Source: Thozetella sp. PMI_491 (lineage: Eukaryota > Ascomycota > Sordariomycetes > Chaetosphaeriales > Chaetosphaeriaceae). From it: a DNA stretch of 64,000 bases. The notes beneath the pieces were generated by a model. The model was not told the origin of the DNA. It worked only from the letters and a program-made list of their open reading frames with translations, and made no database searches. Within the stretch, counting starts at the first letter, position 1, and each line of letters begins with the position of its first letter. A program made the translations under genes and the position numbers. Shown here piece by piece: positions 22,016 to 34,500 of this stretch. The stretch spans positions 310,001 through 374,000 of the forward strand of contig MU270047.1 of assembly GCA_021432635.1 (NCBI GenBank), written 5' to 3'.

Positions 22016-23173
22016 CGTGGGAGGTCGTGCGTGGGGAGGTCGTGGAGATAGGATACAGTACTTACCTAGTGGATGAATAGGTGGGGGCATGGCGCCAGAT
22101 AGGGCCCACCGCCGCCGCCCGCTGTACTGCGGTACACTGCATGTTGCAACCCATTCGTTTCGTTCTGGTTGACGCTACTTCGTCTTCAGCAGTAGGGTGT
22201 ATGGGCCCGGACCCAGGGGGCCACGCATTGCATATTTTCGACATGATTAAAGTTAAGCGCCGCCTGTCATTTTCCGCCTCTGCCTGGCGCAGACGAAGCG
22301 GTCGCTCGCAGTTTGGGGGCCAAACTGTTCCCGTGCTAGCCTGAGCCACCCTGGAAGTCCGGCCCCGTTGACAGCTGCTTCTCGAAGCCGTGGCAGGAAT
22401 GAGCGAGCACCCCCCAGGACGTGACAAGGTAGTAGCTGCCCAATTTGATCAAAGTCCCGATTGGCCATGGGTCCTAAACGAACGAGCAAACTAGACGAGG
22501 CGCGCCGCATGGCCACTGACGCCGCCTTGCCGCCGTGCTGACCCGTCCCAGAGGGGGCCTCCTTTCCCACATGCGCGACCTGTGAGAGGGCAGGATTGCA
22601 GGGTGCAGCCCGATCCCAACCATGTCCAAGGCACGGCTCTCATTTGACAGCTAGGCCAGGATGTACCCATTCCCGCCAGCGGGGAAACGAGACGGGGACG
22701 GCGCAGGTGTGTGCGCGCGATCTTGGCCGCACAGAGCAGCTGCACAGTCCATCGGGATGAGCTGGAAGCCCTGGCTACTACGGTACCTACGGGGCTGCTC
22801 ATCATGGCCGAGGATGCATACATACTAGAGCTATAAACGGGCAGAAATACGGGGTGTGGGATGGGGTCTAGAGGCGTTGCCACCGAATGCGGTTGGGGGG
22901 GGGGGGGAGTGAGGAAAGGGAAGGGGGGTATGTTGGTTGTGATAAAGATGGAGGCTTTCCTGGCCACCAACTGGTTTTTGTTTCGTTCTCTTGGGTTCCC
23001 ATCTTGACTACGACAACATCGAGCATCGATTTGTCTCCGTCTCTTCCCTCTCCTCCTCTTCGTCTCTCACATCTCCTTATATACACAAACAAAACCGCGC
23101 CTCATCGTTATCAACCCCCCGCCGCCTATACGGTACTATATGAACGAGGAGAACTTTTGTCATCGTGCGCAAA

Positions 23174-24532
23174 ATGGCCGCTAGTCCTCACCTAGAGTTA
23201 GCACCCATAGGCCAACAGCCGGCCGACCGCCGGCAGCGGGCTTCTGCAGGCACTTATGTCCCCTACGGGGCTACTGGCTCTGCGGCTCCAGATGCCATGT
23301 CCACCTCCTCCTTGGCCTTTGACTATGCCGACGACAGCGGAGCCAGAGTGTCGGCCGGGCAGGCCTCCCCGTTCTTCTATAGTGCAGACCCACTCGGCTA
23401 CCCAAGTGCCCCTCGACGCGATTATTCTGGAGGCGACCTGCCCGCTCAGTGGAATGCGTCAGGCCTCGCTGTCGGATCACAAGCCTCAGGAATTTGGCAG
23501 CAGGGCTACGGCTCCCATGCCATCCCATCATCTTATCAGTCCTACGACCCGGTTCCCGTCCCCGTCTCGGCGGGGTGGGCGTCCAGCACGGCCCAGACTT
23601 CGGCCGCCGGCGCCCCAACGATCCCGTACTCGCAGCCGGACGTGCTCGACGACCTGGTAGCGTCCTCCTACTTCACTGGCCCCGGTGGCGGCTTCCCCGC
23701 GGCCGGTGGGAGCACGAGCGACGGCTCCAACTGGTACGCCAGCCAGCAGAGGCAATCCCTGAGCCCAGGGCGCGCACGCGCCGGGACCGCGGACAGCACA
23801 ACCATGGCCGAGTATGACTACCCAGATGACTTGCTGTCGCCGTCCCCGGCCCGTACGTCATCGTCGAGCGCCCGCCAGACACCTGGAAAGCACTACTGGG
23901 TGTCAAGCAGCCCCTCAGAATCCCGGCCAGGCAAGGACGGCCGTAGTGCCCGGTCGTCGCAGGCTCCCGACGCGCGGCACGACAACCTCCACGATGATGC
24001 CTTCATTATCATGCAGAACGGCGTTGAGAAGAGGGGCTACCACCCCCCAGACGTGTGGGATTCGCACAAGGAGATCATTCGAAGGCTGTATCTTGACGAG
24101 CGGCGACCGCTCAAGGACGTAGTGCAAATAATGGAGGACACTTACGGCTTCCGGGCTACGTACGTTCGAGTTCCTTGCTCTAGCTCCTTTTCTCTAGCCC
24201 TCTCACGGCTGTGGTTTCCTCTCTCCCCTCATCAACCCGGCCCACATATCGCAAGGCATTTATTAACACCGCTCAACAGGCCCAAGATGTACAAGACCAA
24301 GTTCACTACGTGGGGATTCGCCAAAAACAACACCGAGAAAGAGGCCAAGCAGATTCTGTACCACAAGCTCATGCGGGATGCTCAAGGCAAGCGCTCGGTC
24401 TTCTCGCGCCATGGCAAGCAGATTGACCTGCAGCGGTACTTACGCCGGAAGGGTGTCACTGAGATGGATCTGGTAGACTTCGACGCTGATGGCACGTTGC
24501 CACCTCACGTGCGGTGCTGGACACCAACGTAA
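23174..24532 (+). CDS. Clr5-domain protein
   Basis: Two exons give 412 residues: 23174-24159 and 24280-24532, with a 120-nt intron (GTACGT donor, CAACAG acceptor). Residues 1-285 are low complexity, rich in Ser, Pro, Ala, Gly and Tyr. A Clr5 domain lies at about 290-345: PPDVWDSHKEIIRRLY, LKDVVQIMEDTYGF, then KMYKTKFTTWGF. The intron splits the domain just before that last helix. The name comes from fission yeast Clr5, linked to heterochromatic silencing; in filamentous fungi the domain occurs at the start of many large proteins and is presumed to bind DNA or protein. Here it sits near the C-terminus with no ankyrin or TPR partner, followed by about 65 residues that end CWTPT. An in-frame GTG upstream is not used as start. 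The exact function is unknown. Confidence 0.85.
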   Translation: MAASPHLELAPIGQQPADRRQRASAGTYVPYGATGSAAPDAMSTSSLAFDYADDSGARVSAGQASPFFYSADPLGYPSAPRRDYSGGDLPAQWNASGLAVGSQASGIWQQGYGSHAIPSSYQSYDPVPVPVSAGWASSTAQTSAAGAPTIPYSQPDVLDDLVASSYFTGPGGGFPAAGGSTSDGSNWYASQQRQSLSPGRARAGTADSTTMAEYDYPDDLLSPSPARTSSSSARQTPGKHYWVSSSPSESRPGKDGRSARSSQAPDARHDNLHDDAFIIMQNGVEKRGYHPPDVWDSHKEIIRRLYLDERRPLKDVVQIMEDTYGFRATYVRVPCSSSFSLALSRLWFPLSPHQPGPHIARHLLTPLNRPKMYKTKFTTWGFAKNNTEKEAKQILYHKLMRDAQGKRSVFSRHGKQIDLQRYLRRKGVTEMDLVDFDADGTLPPHVRCWTPT

Positions 24533-26611
24533 AGGGTGGGAGTGCACCCGCCCATGGGGCCTCCGGCACACCAAATCCAGTGCCAGCTCTTGCGCACGAT
24601 GCGAACGACTTATGAAAACAGGGCCGGCCAGCACGGCGTCGGTACAACGTTGACAGTTAAAAAGAGGATCATGTTATGGCTCGAGGTCACTTATGGGAAG
24701 AAGAAAAAGCACTGTAACTAGCGGTTCTCCTCTGCCCGGGCCAAAATTCTTAGTGTATATATAGACTGGGCACGACAACAAGCGGATGCTCGACTGCTAG
24801 CATATATCTCGTCACGGTAAAAACACTTATTCAACCTCCCTCTTCTGACCTGTCCCAGCGAGTTCGGGCTAGTATATAGCAGGACGCAGGAGTAGTCTAT
24901 AGCAGCCCACGTGTGAAGCATGTCTTACTGTCTGGCGACAGCCAGTTTCTCAACGAAAGCCTCACCCTCATCCTTGTTCGTTCTATTGGACATAAGCATG
25001 GCCTACATGCAGGGGAGAGAGGTTTGGGGTCCGTTTCCAACGTGTTGTGGCCAGATTATTTTTTCTCGACTAAGCCTCGACGCCCCTTGTCTGCCGGTCT
25101 GCAGTGCGGGGCGGTGTAGCCAAAAACATATCCATAGCCATCGTTGGAACTTATGCTATGCCGGCCACCACAAAGGTTCCGGTGGATGTGATGACGGCTA
25201 GCCTGTCTCGTGGCGGCTATAGGAACCTCGCTTTGCGGAGGTGACACAATGGTAGGACAAGGCTCGGCACACGTGGACCGAGTCTGGGGGGCACAAGGGC
25301 ACAAGAGAAATGTACTGTACTTTAGAATAGCCTCCGGGGGGGGAGGCGGACAGTGCATCTTCTCTTCAGAATCTTCGGAGTGGAGCTGATTGGGCGTTGA
25401 TGCAGCAGCCACGTCCCAAAGAATTCAGGGTCATGTAATAGTCGCTCAACGGGACGTTGGTTAAGGAATACAAGCAACTACATGTACAACAAGCAAACAA
25501 ATACTACGTGCAACGCAAGTACTACGCATAATGCAAGTCCTCTTGGCATCTGCCGCCGAACAACGGCCGGGTAGACGGGGCACCTTGCCGAGCTGCGCTC
25601 GATGGGCAAGGCAGATGCGAACAAGGAGTCCCAACTCTTGTGATGACGACGCTCAAGGCATGCGGCCTCGCGTCCCCCCTTCTTTCCCCGTTCACAGCGA
25701 CAGTCCGACATTCCCTAGACGGGAGGTAGAAAATGTCAATCACATCTCATTCTGGGAAACCGACTGCGGCCTTCATTCTTGTTTGGGATCGCCAAGCCCG
25801 TGGGGTGGTGGTTTGTCGGGGCAAATCCTGCCCAAATCTTGACATCGATGAGCACATGGCCAAAGCTGCACTCGCCTTAACCTTCCCGCGACATCCTCTC
25901 TAAAAGGTTTAAGGGGACGGGGGTGGGAAGCACTACAGAATTAGTCGCTGCCGTTTTAGGACCGACAGGGCCAGGCACCAACTAACATTGTGGCCAGAAA
26001 TCTTGCAGAATAGCTGTTAGGAATCGCCTAGGCATTACCACACTAGAGACAGTGCTCCAACTGCGCTTGCCAATCAACATTTGGATCGTCTCGTGGGGAT
26101 AGGATCCTTCCTCTCCAGGCCCTGCGATCGCAACCCCACAAAGACTAAATCACGTGGGGTGACGTCGTCTCTCTTCGCAAAGCTGCCACTTGCCTCGGCC
26201 TGCCGGGGGCGAAAAGCGCAAGCTCAGCCGCGCAAGTGACAGCTCGCTCACATAGGAAGAGGCACGCTGCGGGATGGGTGTGTCGCCGGAATACCATTGA
26301 TACTACTTCGTCAACTCTAATGCGCTAGGATCAGTACATCGAGGCTCGAGAGTTCTGCCTCGCTCTTTTTCGTCTGGGTTCTGTTATTAAAAAGCTTTCT
26401 GGTTGGTCGGCTGGAGTCTCCATCGCGAATCCTCCCCTCCTTATTCCATCCTCCCGCGTCAGCAGAAGCCATATCTCAGGGCTGCCAGTTCGCGATCGCA
26501 AAGCGCCTGGCTACTTTCTCCCCCCACCCCCTTTCTACCCTTCTTTCTTCAACACGATTAAGGACTGCGACTGGCTCTGCGCTCCTCTGCAAGCTCTGGC
26601 CAGGTTGAAAC
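24533..26611. other. Intergenic region upstream of the sterol acyltransferase gene
   Basis: Holds the 3' flank of the Clr5 gene and the promoter and leader of the sterol acyltransferase gene. The final 250 bases become CT-rich. No additional gene is supported. Confidence 0.5.
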
Positions 26612-28568
26612 ATGGCATCCACGTCGGCGGACCCCTTTGTCGACAGCGCCAACGACGGTGTCATCCGTCCGCGCCCGCGCAAGCCGGTGCATTCGCAGCT
26701 GTCGCAGATCAGCAACATCTCCGAATTCTCCAATGGCTCCCTCGAAGTTCCGGAGAACGGCCACGCGACCGGCATGACGAGGTGAGCTCCGATCCAGTCG
26801 CGGCGACCTTGAAGCCAACGAGCGACTCTCTGAGCGCCAGCTAACCTGGGCCGCGCTCTTTCTACAGCGGCCGTTCGACCCCGGTTCCCATCGATGCCCC
26901 GCCGTCGGTTAAGTCTCTGTCGTCGGCGCGCAAACAGGTGCGCGCGGAGCACCGACGGCGCATCTTCCCGACCATCGAGTACGCCTCTCGTGTTTCTCAC
27001 TTCGACCCCAACAGCGACTACCGAGACTTCCATGGCTTCTTCAACCTGTTCTGGATCGGACTGGCCATCATGGCCATAACGACTACACTGCGCAACATCA
27101 AAGACACGGGGCACCCGCTGCGCGTGCAGATCTGGGGCCTATTCACCGTCAAGCTTTGGCACTTGGCTATTGCCGACTTCCTCATGGTGGCCACAACCGC
27201 CATAGCCCTGCCGCTTCAGCGCTTGTTCCGCGCTGCCCCAGCCAAGGGATCTCTAACTTGGTCCAAAGGCGGCATGGCCATCATGAGCGTGTACCAAGCA
27301 GCGTGGCTGGCGTTTTGGATCGCCGTGCCATTCATGTTGGACTGGACGTGGACGTCGCAGGTCTTCCTATTGCTCCACACCATGGTGCTGCTTATGAAGA
27401 TGCACTCGTACTCCTTCTACAACGGCCACCTGAGCGAGACGGAGAAGCGCCTGCGCGCCCTCGACAACCCATCCACGGCATCCACAGCACCGGCCTACCT
27501 GTACCCAAACGCCGAGCACCCCATGGGCCAAGTCACCAGCCCGAAGCGTGCTGAGGCTGAGGGCAAGGCGGACGGCAGCGGGCCAGAGGACGACGAGGTC
27601 GCGCAGCTGCGGGAGGACCTTGCAAGAGAGCTGACCAGCCCGATTGGTAACGTCACGTACCCGCGCAACCTGACGTGGTCCAACTACGTCGACTATCTCT
27701 GTTGCCCAACGCTCTGCTACGAGATCGAATACCCGCGCACGGAGCGCATCGACTGGCAGAAGCTCATCTCGCAAATAATCGCTGTCTTTGGGTGCATTTT
27801 CCTTTTGACCGTTATCTCAGAGGAATTCATCCTGCCAGAGCTCCAGGTGGCCTCGAGCCGCCTCGACCCCTCCCTCCGGACTGCCGACAACCCGCTATCA
27901 GCGTCCGAGACCCTCCTCGTCCTCGCTGAAACCATCTCGTGGCTGCTCTTCCCATTCATGCTTACCTTCCTACTCGTCTTCCTAGTCATCTTCGAGTACG
28001 TCCTTGGCGCATTCGCCGAGATCACCTACTTCGCCGACCGCCAGTTCTACAGTGACTGGTGGAACTCGACCGACTGGCTAGAGTTCTCGCGCGAATGGAA
28101 TGTACCTGTCTACAGTTTCTTGCGGCGCCATGTCTACAGCGCTAGCCGACCGCAGGTCGGGCGCGCCTATGCCACGCTTCTTACCTTCCTGATCTCAGCC
28201 ATCGGCCACGAAATGGTTATGGCCTGCATCACCAAGAAGCTGCGTGGCTACGGCTTTGTCTGCCAGATGCTGCAGCTCCCGATTGTCATGCTACAGCGGA
28301 CAAAATGGGTTAGGGGCAAGAAGACGCTGAACAATGTGTGTTTTTGGTGCAGCATGGTTATGGGTTTGAGCCTGGTACGTCAGATCTGGAAATATTTTCT
28401 TTTTTGGCTCCGTCCAAGTTGCCCCTTTCCCTCACTATCCCGCACCCAATATCTAGCTCTGAGAGTCTCCCACGCATCCCCTTCCCGTCCACCATGATAT
28501 ATGCTCTTTGGTTGAGATGCGTGCTAACTATAGTGAACTAGATCTGCTCCCTCTACGTGCTGCTGTAG
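26612..28568 (+). CDS. Sterol O-acyltransferase (ARE1/ARE2 family, MBOAT)
   Basis: An ER membrane enzyme that esterifies ergosterol with fatty acyl-CoA for storage in lipid droplets. Three exons give 567 residues: 26612-26781, 26868-28374 and 28542-28568. The last exon is 27 nt and encodes ICSLYVLL and the stop. Residues 1-80 are a hydrophilic cytosolic tail. About eight or nine hydrophobic segments follow from residue 110. MBOAT hallmarks are FYSDWWNSTDW starting at F450 and the active-site histidine H504 in SAIGHEMVMACITKKLRGYG. A charged loop at about 250-310 interrupts the membrane part, as in fungal ACATs. Introns have GTGAGC and GTACGT donors; the last is 167 nt. The next gene in the same direction starts 1.3 kb downstream. 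Confidence 0.93.
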
Positions 28569-29856
28569 GCAGCCTTCTCGTGCATCAAGGTGGCGCTAGA
28601 GAGAAGCCCGGGGATATATCAAGATATTATTATACAGCTTTTTTTTTGTTGGCCCAAGTGGACTTTTATTGCAACGAGCATCTGGTCTACCTGCAATCCT
28701 CCATTAACTCTCGAAGTCGATACCCTCATTTTCCCGTTGTATTCGTATTGTGGCGCTTGTTGGCGCAAATCTCACCTAGCATTGGCATCCATTTGTATTG
28801 GATACATGGTATATGTCTCCTTTCCATCATGGTAGTAACCCGGAAGTTGTGAGAGAACCCGTCTTCTCTGTATTTGTACTACGGAACCTGTGGGTAGAAA
28901 CATCAGCTAGCTCTCCTTCGATACTAGATGTTTTACAGGTAATCTTGTCATCTTCGGTTCTTGCGTGGGGGAAGCTTCTAGGCTATGATACCGCCCTGCA
29001 GCAGTGGGCGGCATTTGGTCAAGGAACGCGGCCGTTGCTCCTAGATAGACAACGTCGCAAGGCACTGATCTTGTGGAGCGTGGAGGTTCGACGGAGTTGC
29101 AAATGTGGAGATGGGCCGCGAGGATGGGGTCGACGGCTTACAAAAGATCCTCACATCGAACTCTTAGGAAACAAGCTCAGGCGGCGATCTTTGCTTCTAG
29201 GTAGTACTCTAATCCAGAGCGAACACCATGTGCCATCAGGGCAATCAGTCCAATGCCAATGGACGCGATTTGCGCCACCTGGTTTGCGTACAGCATAGCC
29301 TCATAACCGGGAAACTCGCTGGGCGTATCTGTTCTGGTGAGATTATATACAACACTGCATAGCTTCCTACAAGGAGCATCGGTGCCACTAGCCGCCTTCC
29401 CGTTGCTCTCGAATAGGGTTAAGATTCGTTGAGGTCCTAGTTATAATACATCCTGCTGAGGACTTCCTTTCCTCCGGTATACGAGTAGAATTGGGCATGG
29501 AGCCAGAGCCTAGACTAACGCATTCTACAAGCCTTTCCTGTCAAATCTAATGCTTATTTGCAAGTTGAATGGACGGATGCAGTAGCTTAGTCTCTCGTGG
29601 CAGTTTTTAGGTACGTGAGGTATCTTATCTTAGTCTTCTTTGCTAGGCACGATAGTCGCGAGGGGTGTTCTTGCCCCACTAATGCAGTCGTGGCTAGCCG
29701 CATCCTCGCTCGTTGATTGGCTTGTGCTTAATTGAAGACCCCAAAAGAGAGCGCGTCTCGTCGCGTCTGCCGGACGCCTCAACATCCTCGACACAACTTC
29801 GAGTTGCGCTTTCCCTTGTCTCCGAGGAAACCATCCTGCCCGCAACAGCCGCAGCA
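28569..29856. other. Intergenic region between sterol acyltransferase and primase genes
   Basis: Relatively AT-rich, as expected for a 3' UTR and flank, then the pri2 promoter. An ATG at 29713 is in frame with pri2, but the family usually begins near MIRQDFNR. Nothing else is seen. Confidence 0.5.
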
Positions 29857-31568
29857 ATGATCCGCCAAGACTTCAATCGCATCGACCCCAAGCGGCGAAA
29901 TGTGGTCGATCATCGTAAGAAGCAGTTCGCGAATCCGGCATACAAAGAGACGGAATACCCCCACCGACTAAACTTCTACGCGGCCCCTCCAACGGCAGAC
30001 ATCACGCTCGAGCAGTTTGAGCAATGGGCCATCGATCGGCTCCGGGGTACATATTCTCCTCTATCAAAGCGTCAATAATAGCGCTTAAGAACTGACGAAT
30101 TTTCCTGTAGTCTTGGCCGAACTCGAGGCCTGCACCTTTCGCAACAAGTCGCCGGCAGAGACGGCGACACATATGAAGCCCTTGCTCGACAAGTATCTAC
30201 CCCTTGAAGCTAACAGCTCCCCATCGACGCAGCGCTTCGCCCAGCGCCAGAAGGACCACTACAGTCACTTCATCTTGCGGCTAGCGTTCGCATCCACGGA
30301 GGACCTACGCCGGCGATTTTCGCGCGTCGAGACCATGCTCTTCCGCATGCGCTTCAATGCCGATGATATACGCGAGCGAGCCGCTTTTGTCGAGAGCCTG
30401 AGCCTGGACTGGGAGCCCGTGTCGGATGAGGAGAAGCGGAAGTATGCCAACGAGCTCGCAGCGACCGCCGGCTACAACAAGTTCTCACAGCCCGAGGAAG
30501 AGAGCTGGTGCAAGATCGACTGGGAGAGGGTGCCAGATCTTGTGGAGTCGCGAAGATGCTTCTTGAGGGGGGGCAAGGCATTTGTGCCTGCGAAAGAGCA
30601 GCAGAGCATGGTCTTCGTGGAGTTTACGGCAAGGTTGGAACGAGCACTAGAGGTATTGCACCGCCGAGACAGCTCTTCTGTGTAAGGAGACTAACATGTG
30701 CGATACAGCTAACGGCACGTGCGCTTCCTCGGCTAGACGAGGACGACCGCCTAACGCCTATCCTTAACCATCTGTCTAAGAACTTTATCACTCCGGATGC
30801 CGGCTATAGCGGCAACGGTCAGGCCGTGAACGGCGCCGAAATTACGGCTCGCAACATCGACAACCTTGCACAGCACTTCCCGGCATGTATGAGCCACCTG
30901 CATCGCTCCCTGCGGCGCGATGCGCACCTCAAGCACTACGGTCGTCTGCAGTACACACTCTTCCTCAAGGGCATCGGGCTGAACTTGGAAGAGTGTCTCG
31001 TCTTTTGGCGCCAGGCCTTCCACAAGGTCACTGACGACACCTTTAATAAGGAATACCGGTACAATGTGCGGCACACATATGGTGATGTGGGTGGCGATTC
31101 AAACCGCAGAAGTGGAGGCTACAGTCCCATGAGCTGCCAAAAGATCCTCACAGAGCACCCGCCAGGTCCTGGGGAGGCCCACGGATGCCCATACAGACAT
31201 TTCAACATGGAAAACCTCGCGTCGTTGCTCCAAGGCATGGGCATCACGGACCGTGGCGTGCTACAGGGAGTCCAGGAGGACAGGGAAAAGCAGAAGTTCC
31301 ACATGGCATGCAATCGGTATGACCCATTTCCACACCAAACCCCGTCCCCCCTCCTTGGGAGAGCAGGTGACACTGACCAGTCTGAAGCGTGTTCGAACAC
31401 GTCCACAAGAACGAGATCAAGCAAGCAAAAGAGGAGGGTATCATGACGGTAGCACAGCTAGACACCATTGCACACCCTAACGAGTACTTCAAGCGGAGCT
31501 ACCTGCTCAAGAACTTGGGCAAAGTCAAGCAGGACGTCAGCGGTGACGTGAAGATGGAGGACTTGTGA
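29857..31568 (+). CDS. pri2: DNA primase large subunit
   Basis: The regulatory iron-sulfur subunit of nuclear DNA polymerase alpha-primase, needed to start RNA primers at replication origins and lagging strands. Four exons give 506 residues: 29857-30046, 30111-30652, 30709-31316 and 31388-31568. Introns are 64, 56 and 71 nt. The N-terminus has the family pattern RRNVVDHRKKQF...YPHRLNFY. The C-terminal domain keeps the four 4Fe-4S ligands: C304 (FPACMSH), C387 (SPMSCQK), C404 (HGCPYRH) and C445 (MACNR). The block LKHYGRLQYTLFLKGIGLNLEE lies between them. The tail ends with an acidic VKMEDL. An ATG 144 nt upstream in the same frame would add 48 poorly conserved residues, so I chose 29857. Confidence 0.95.
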
Positions 31569-34500
31569 TGCGATACCAGCGGGGACCGGCCGGCTTCGTG
31601 CGGCTCCTAAGCGAGACAACGACGCAGGTGGCTGTCTTGGTGCTAGGTAGAAGCCCTAGGATATTAGATCATGTTGTCTGTGGTAGGGAAAACACAGGCG
31701 GTATGGAGATATGAACAGTAGCGGGAATATAAGACGAGAGCCCCGTGTGGCTGCCCAGCACGAAGGGGACTCGGGAAGGGGGGTGGGGGGGTGTAGGAAA
31801 TGCCCCGCCCGGTAAGTATGCACTTAATGAGATATCAACAAACGCGAAATGAAGCCATTCACATCAAGTTCCTTAGGCCCCTGGCCCCTGGCCCTTCGGT
31901 TATTGGGAAGATTTTCCCACCCCCAGGCCCGCTCCCCCTCCCCCTTTCGTATCCGCCCTAAAGCCACCATGTATAGACATCCGGCAGCAGGAACGACGTA
32001 ACGATGCCGCGCTAGTAACCTACCCGCTGCAGCTGTTATATGAGAGGAGGAGTGGTGGTGGTAGCTTAGGATCCGGGGTAGAGATTGGGCAGCATCACCA
32101 AAGAACCCACCCGAGGATGGGGGTCCCAACCTTTCCTGTCTAATTAATTCGGCTAGCTCGTCAGAGCGCGGAATAAGGGTACAGGACACACACCTACCGA
32201 GTCTAGGCCCTGGCCCTCCCAGTCCTAGCCCTCCCGGCCCTGCCTGCGCGATGACGTTGGGGTCTTTGCTTCCCAGTTTTGCTGCACTGGTTCAAGCTTC
32301 ACACGATTCCATGGCCTTCTAACAGCATCACTTGTTTCGATGGCTTGGAGTATATCAACCATCGATTGCGTCGGTGCCATAGGCACGAACTAATCCTTCC
32401 CCACGTACAACCTTGGCCCGGACTAAAAGCTCCGCGGGAGCCCGCTCACCCATTCCCACCAACTCAGTGGTGGTTTGGTCATTGCGCATCGGCCCTTGGC
32501 CCTTCCTTCCCCCGGTACAGCGACAGCCGCGATCACAAGGCAGTGGACGAGATCGACAAGGGACCTAACCGATCATTCCAGCACAACCGCCCAAAGAAAG
32601 GGCCTAAACAGCCGCTTTTACGAGAGAGATAACCAAGACCCTGCATCACTAGCCGATGTCTGCGCAGCATGTAGGGACTTCGCCGGGATCTCCTTGAGCA
32701 TGTGCTGTACTTAGGGGTGGCTCTCTGGTGCGCGGCTGGACATGGCGCCGATGCCGAGGTAGTGATGGTTACAGCCTAACCATATCAACGAGCGAAGGGT
32801 GCGCGAGCGAGAGTGACATCAGTGCCAGGCTCCTCGACAACTCACACGACCCCTCACCCTCCTCCAGCGTCTCTTCGAGAATTAGTTCGTCCCGTCGCAG
32901 CGAACTGCTTTGATCCGCCCTTCCGGCCGCTCCCTGCCACAGGCCTAATGAGAGCTGTCCAATTGCCTCGCAATTGCGAGTGGATATTGGCACCTCGATA
33001 CTGCGATAAACGGCACTGCGACCATACAATAGGTCTCACGATAGGCCCCCAGACCCTGCAAGGCGGTCTGCAGCATTCTGCACGATGAGGTCATGACGGC
33101 TCAACGGGGGCAGACGGGCCGCAAGGGAGGGGGTGTAAAAGTCTCGAACTCACGATGTTGCGTCGTTTTAGGAACGGCCCCCCCACCCGTTTTATCCCGC
33201 TTCGGCTTAGGCTGAAGACTATTTGCATCGTGAGAGCTTCAATGGGAAGTGCATCTCCGAGGGTTGGCGCAATAACCCAAAGCTGGGGGTTAGGAGCGCG
33301 CGCCGTGTCGTCTGAGGCCAGAGAGACGGGGTGGAACCGGCCACCGGACAACATGAGACGGGGGCTCCCTATCGTCTATGTTCTCTCCATGCACGGAGAC
33401 GTAAACGCTCCTGCCGGTTGACGCCAGTGGACCCGGCCACCTCATCATAACGGGCCTTCTAGCCGGCCCTTGTCAAGCCTATCGCTCTTTCAGCAGGCCC
33501 GTCCGGCAGTGGAAGCAATGACGCCGCGGCGACGACACCGGAGGCCATTGGCCGCCTGGCGCAGTGTCTCGGCGGAGTGGAGGAGGCTCCTGTGATAGCC
33601 CTCAAGCTTTGCACTGAGCATTGACGCAAGGTCTTGTGTGCTGGCAGGTCCCTGAGCATCAAGGCCGATCTTTGATGTCGCTATGCAGGGCTAAACCGAG
33701 ACCCTTAACTATAGCCAGTCTGGCGGCTGCGAGCGGCTGGCCTACCGGCTTACCCGCCACAGTGCTACTCGCTCCATACAGGAGAGCCGCAGTGTCTACT
33801 GTTGGATACAAGAAACATTGGGGTGCTCGTGGAGAGAAGGCCACATGCCTAAAACCTTGTCCTGCACCGAGCGGAGCCGAGCAGCACTCGCTACAATGTC
33901 AAGGGTGTAACTACTTCGTAGATGATGGCTGTCGGAGGATCGACCCCATGATAGCCACATAAGGCTCAGCCTCGGAGGCAGCGCCCCCAAGATAGCAGCA
34001 GGGCTAGCCTCTCTCTGCTAGCTTGCCTTGCTTGCTAGGGAACATCGAGCCACTCGAACGCACAAGCAGGGCGAGCCCGCAGGAGCAAGGCTGTGAAAAC
34101 GAAAAAGTGGACTGCAGACACGAAGGTGCGGAGCAGAAAATGGAGGGGCGTTTGCATTGGCTTTTGGGCAGGCTGAAGAGGTGCAGAAGGAGGAGAGCCA
34201 AACAGCGCCTAGTACCGCTTCTCCTTTCAAAACATGAAACCACCCAGCAGGGCTGCGAGCTGGACAAAGCTGGGGTGTTGCGATGCTGTTTCCAAGCTTT
34301 GAGCTGTCGATCTTGCCCTGCCTCGCCCTGCGATCAGCAGCAAACCCGGGCGACACGAGGCCAAGCAGGCATGTTTCCCTCCATTCGGCCTACGCGAAGA
34401 GTATTATTCGATGGATTCGACATGCTGTTGGACCCCTTTCTAGGACCCTACGCGAATGCCGATCAGCCCCAGTGATAGGATATGTATAGGAACCAAGATG

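Larger units (their letters stand above)
19386..23173. other. Repeat-rich intergenic region
   Basis: No ORF here is convincing. The region contains a direct 11-mer duplication near 19971-19992, the nine-copy 9-bp array at 20388-20468, a GGCT-rich stretch near 20857-20882, a run of 31 G at 21983-22013 and another G-run near 22892-22907. The last 200 bases are CT-rich leader for the gene at 23174. Confidence 0.55.

Noticed and set aside
33125-33175. Possible tRNA T-loop on the minus strand (GAGTTCGAGAC)
   Set aside because: The flanking bases do not pair into a T stem and no A box lies upstream.
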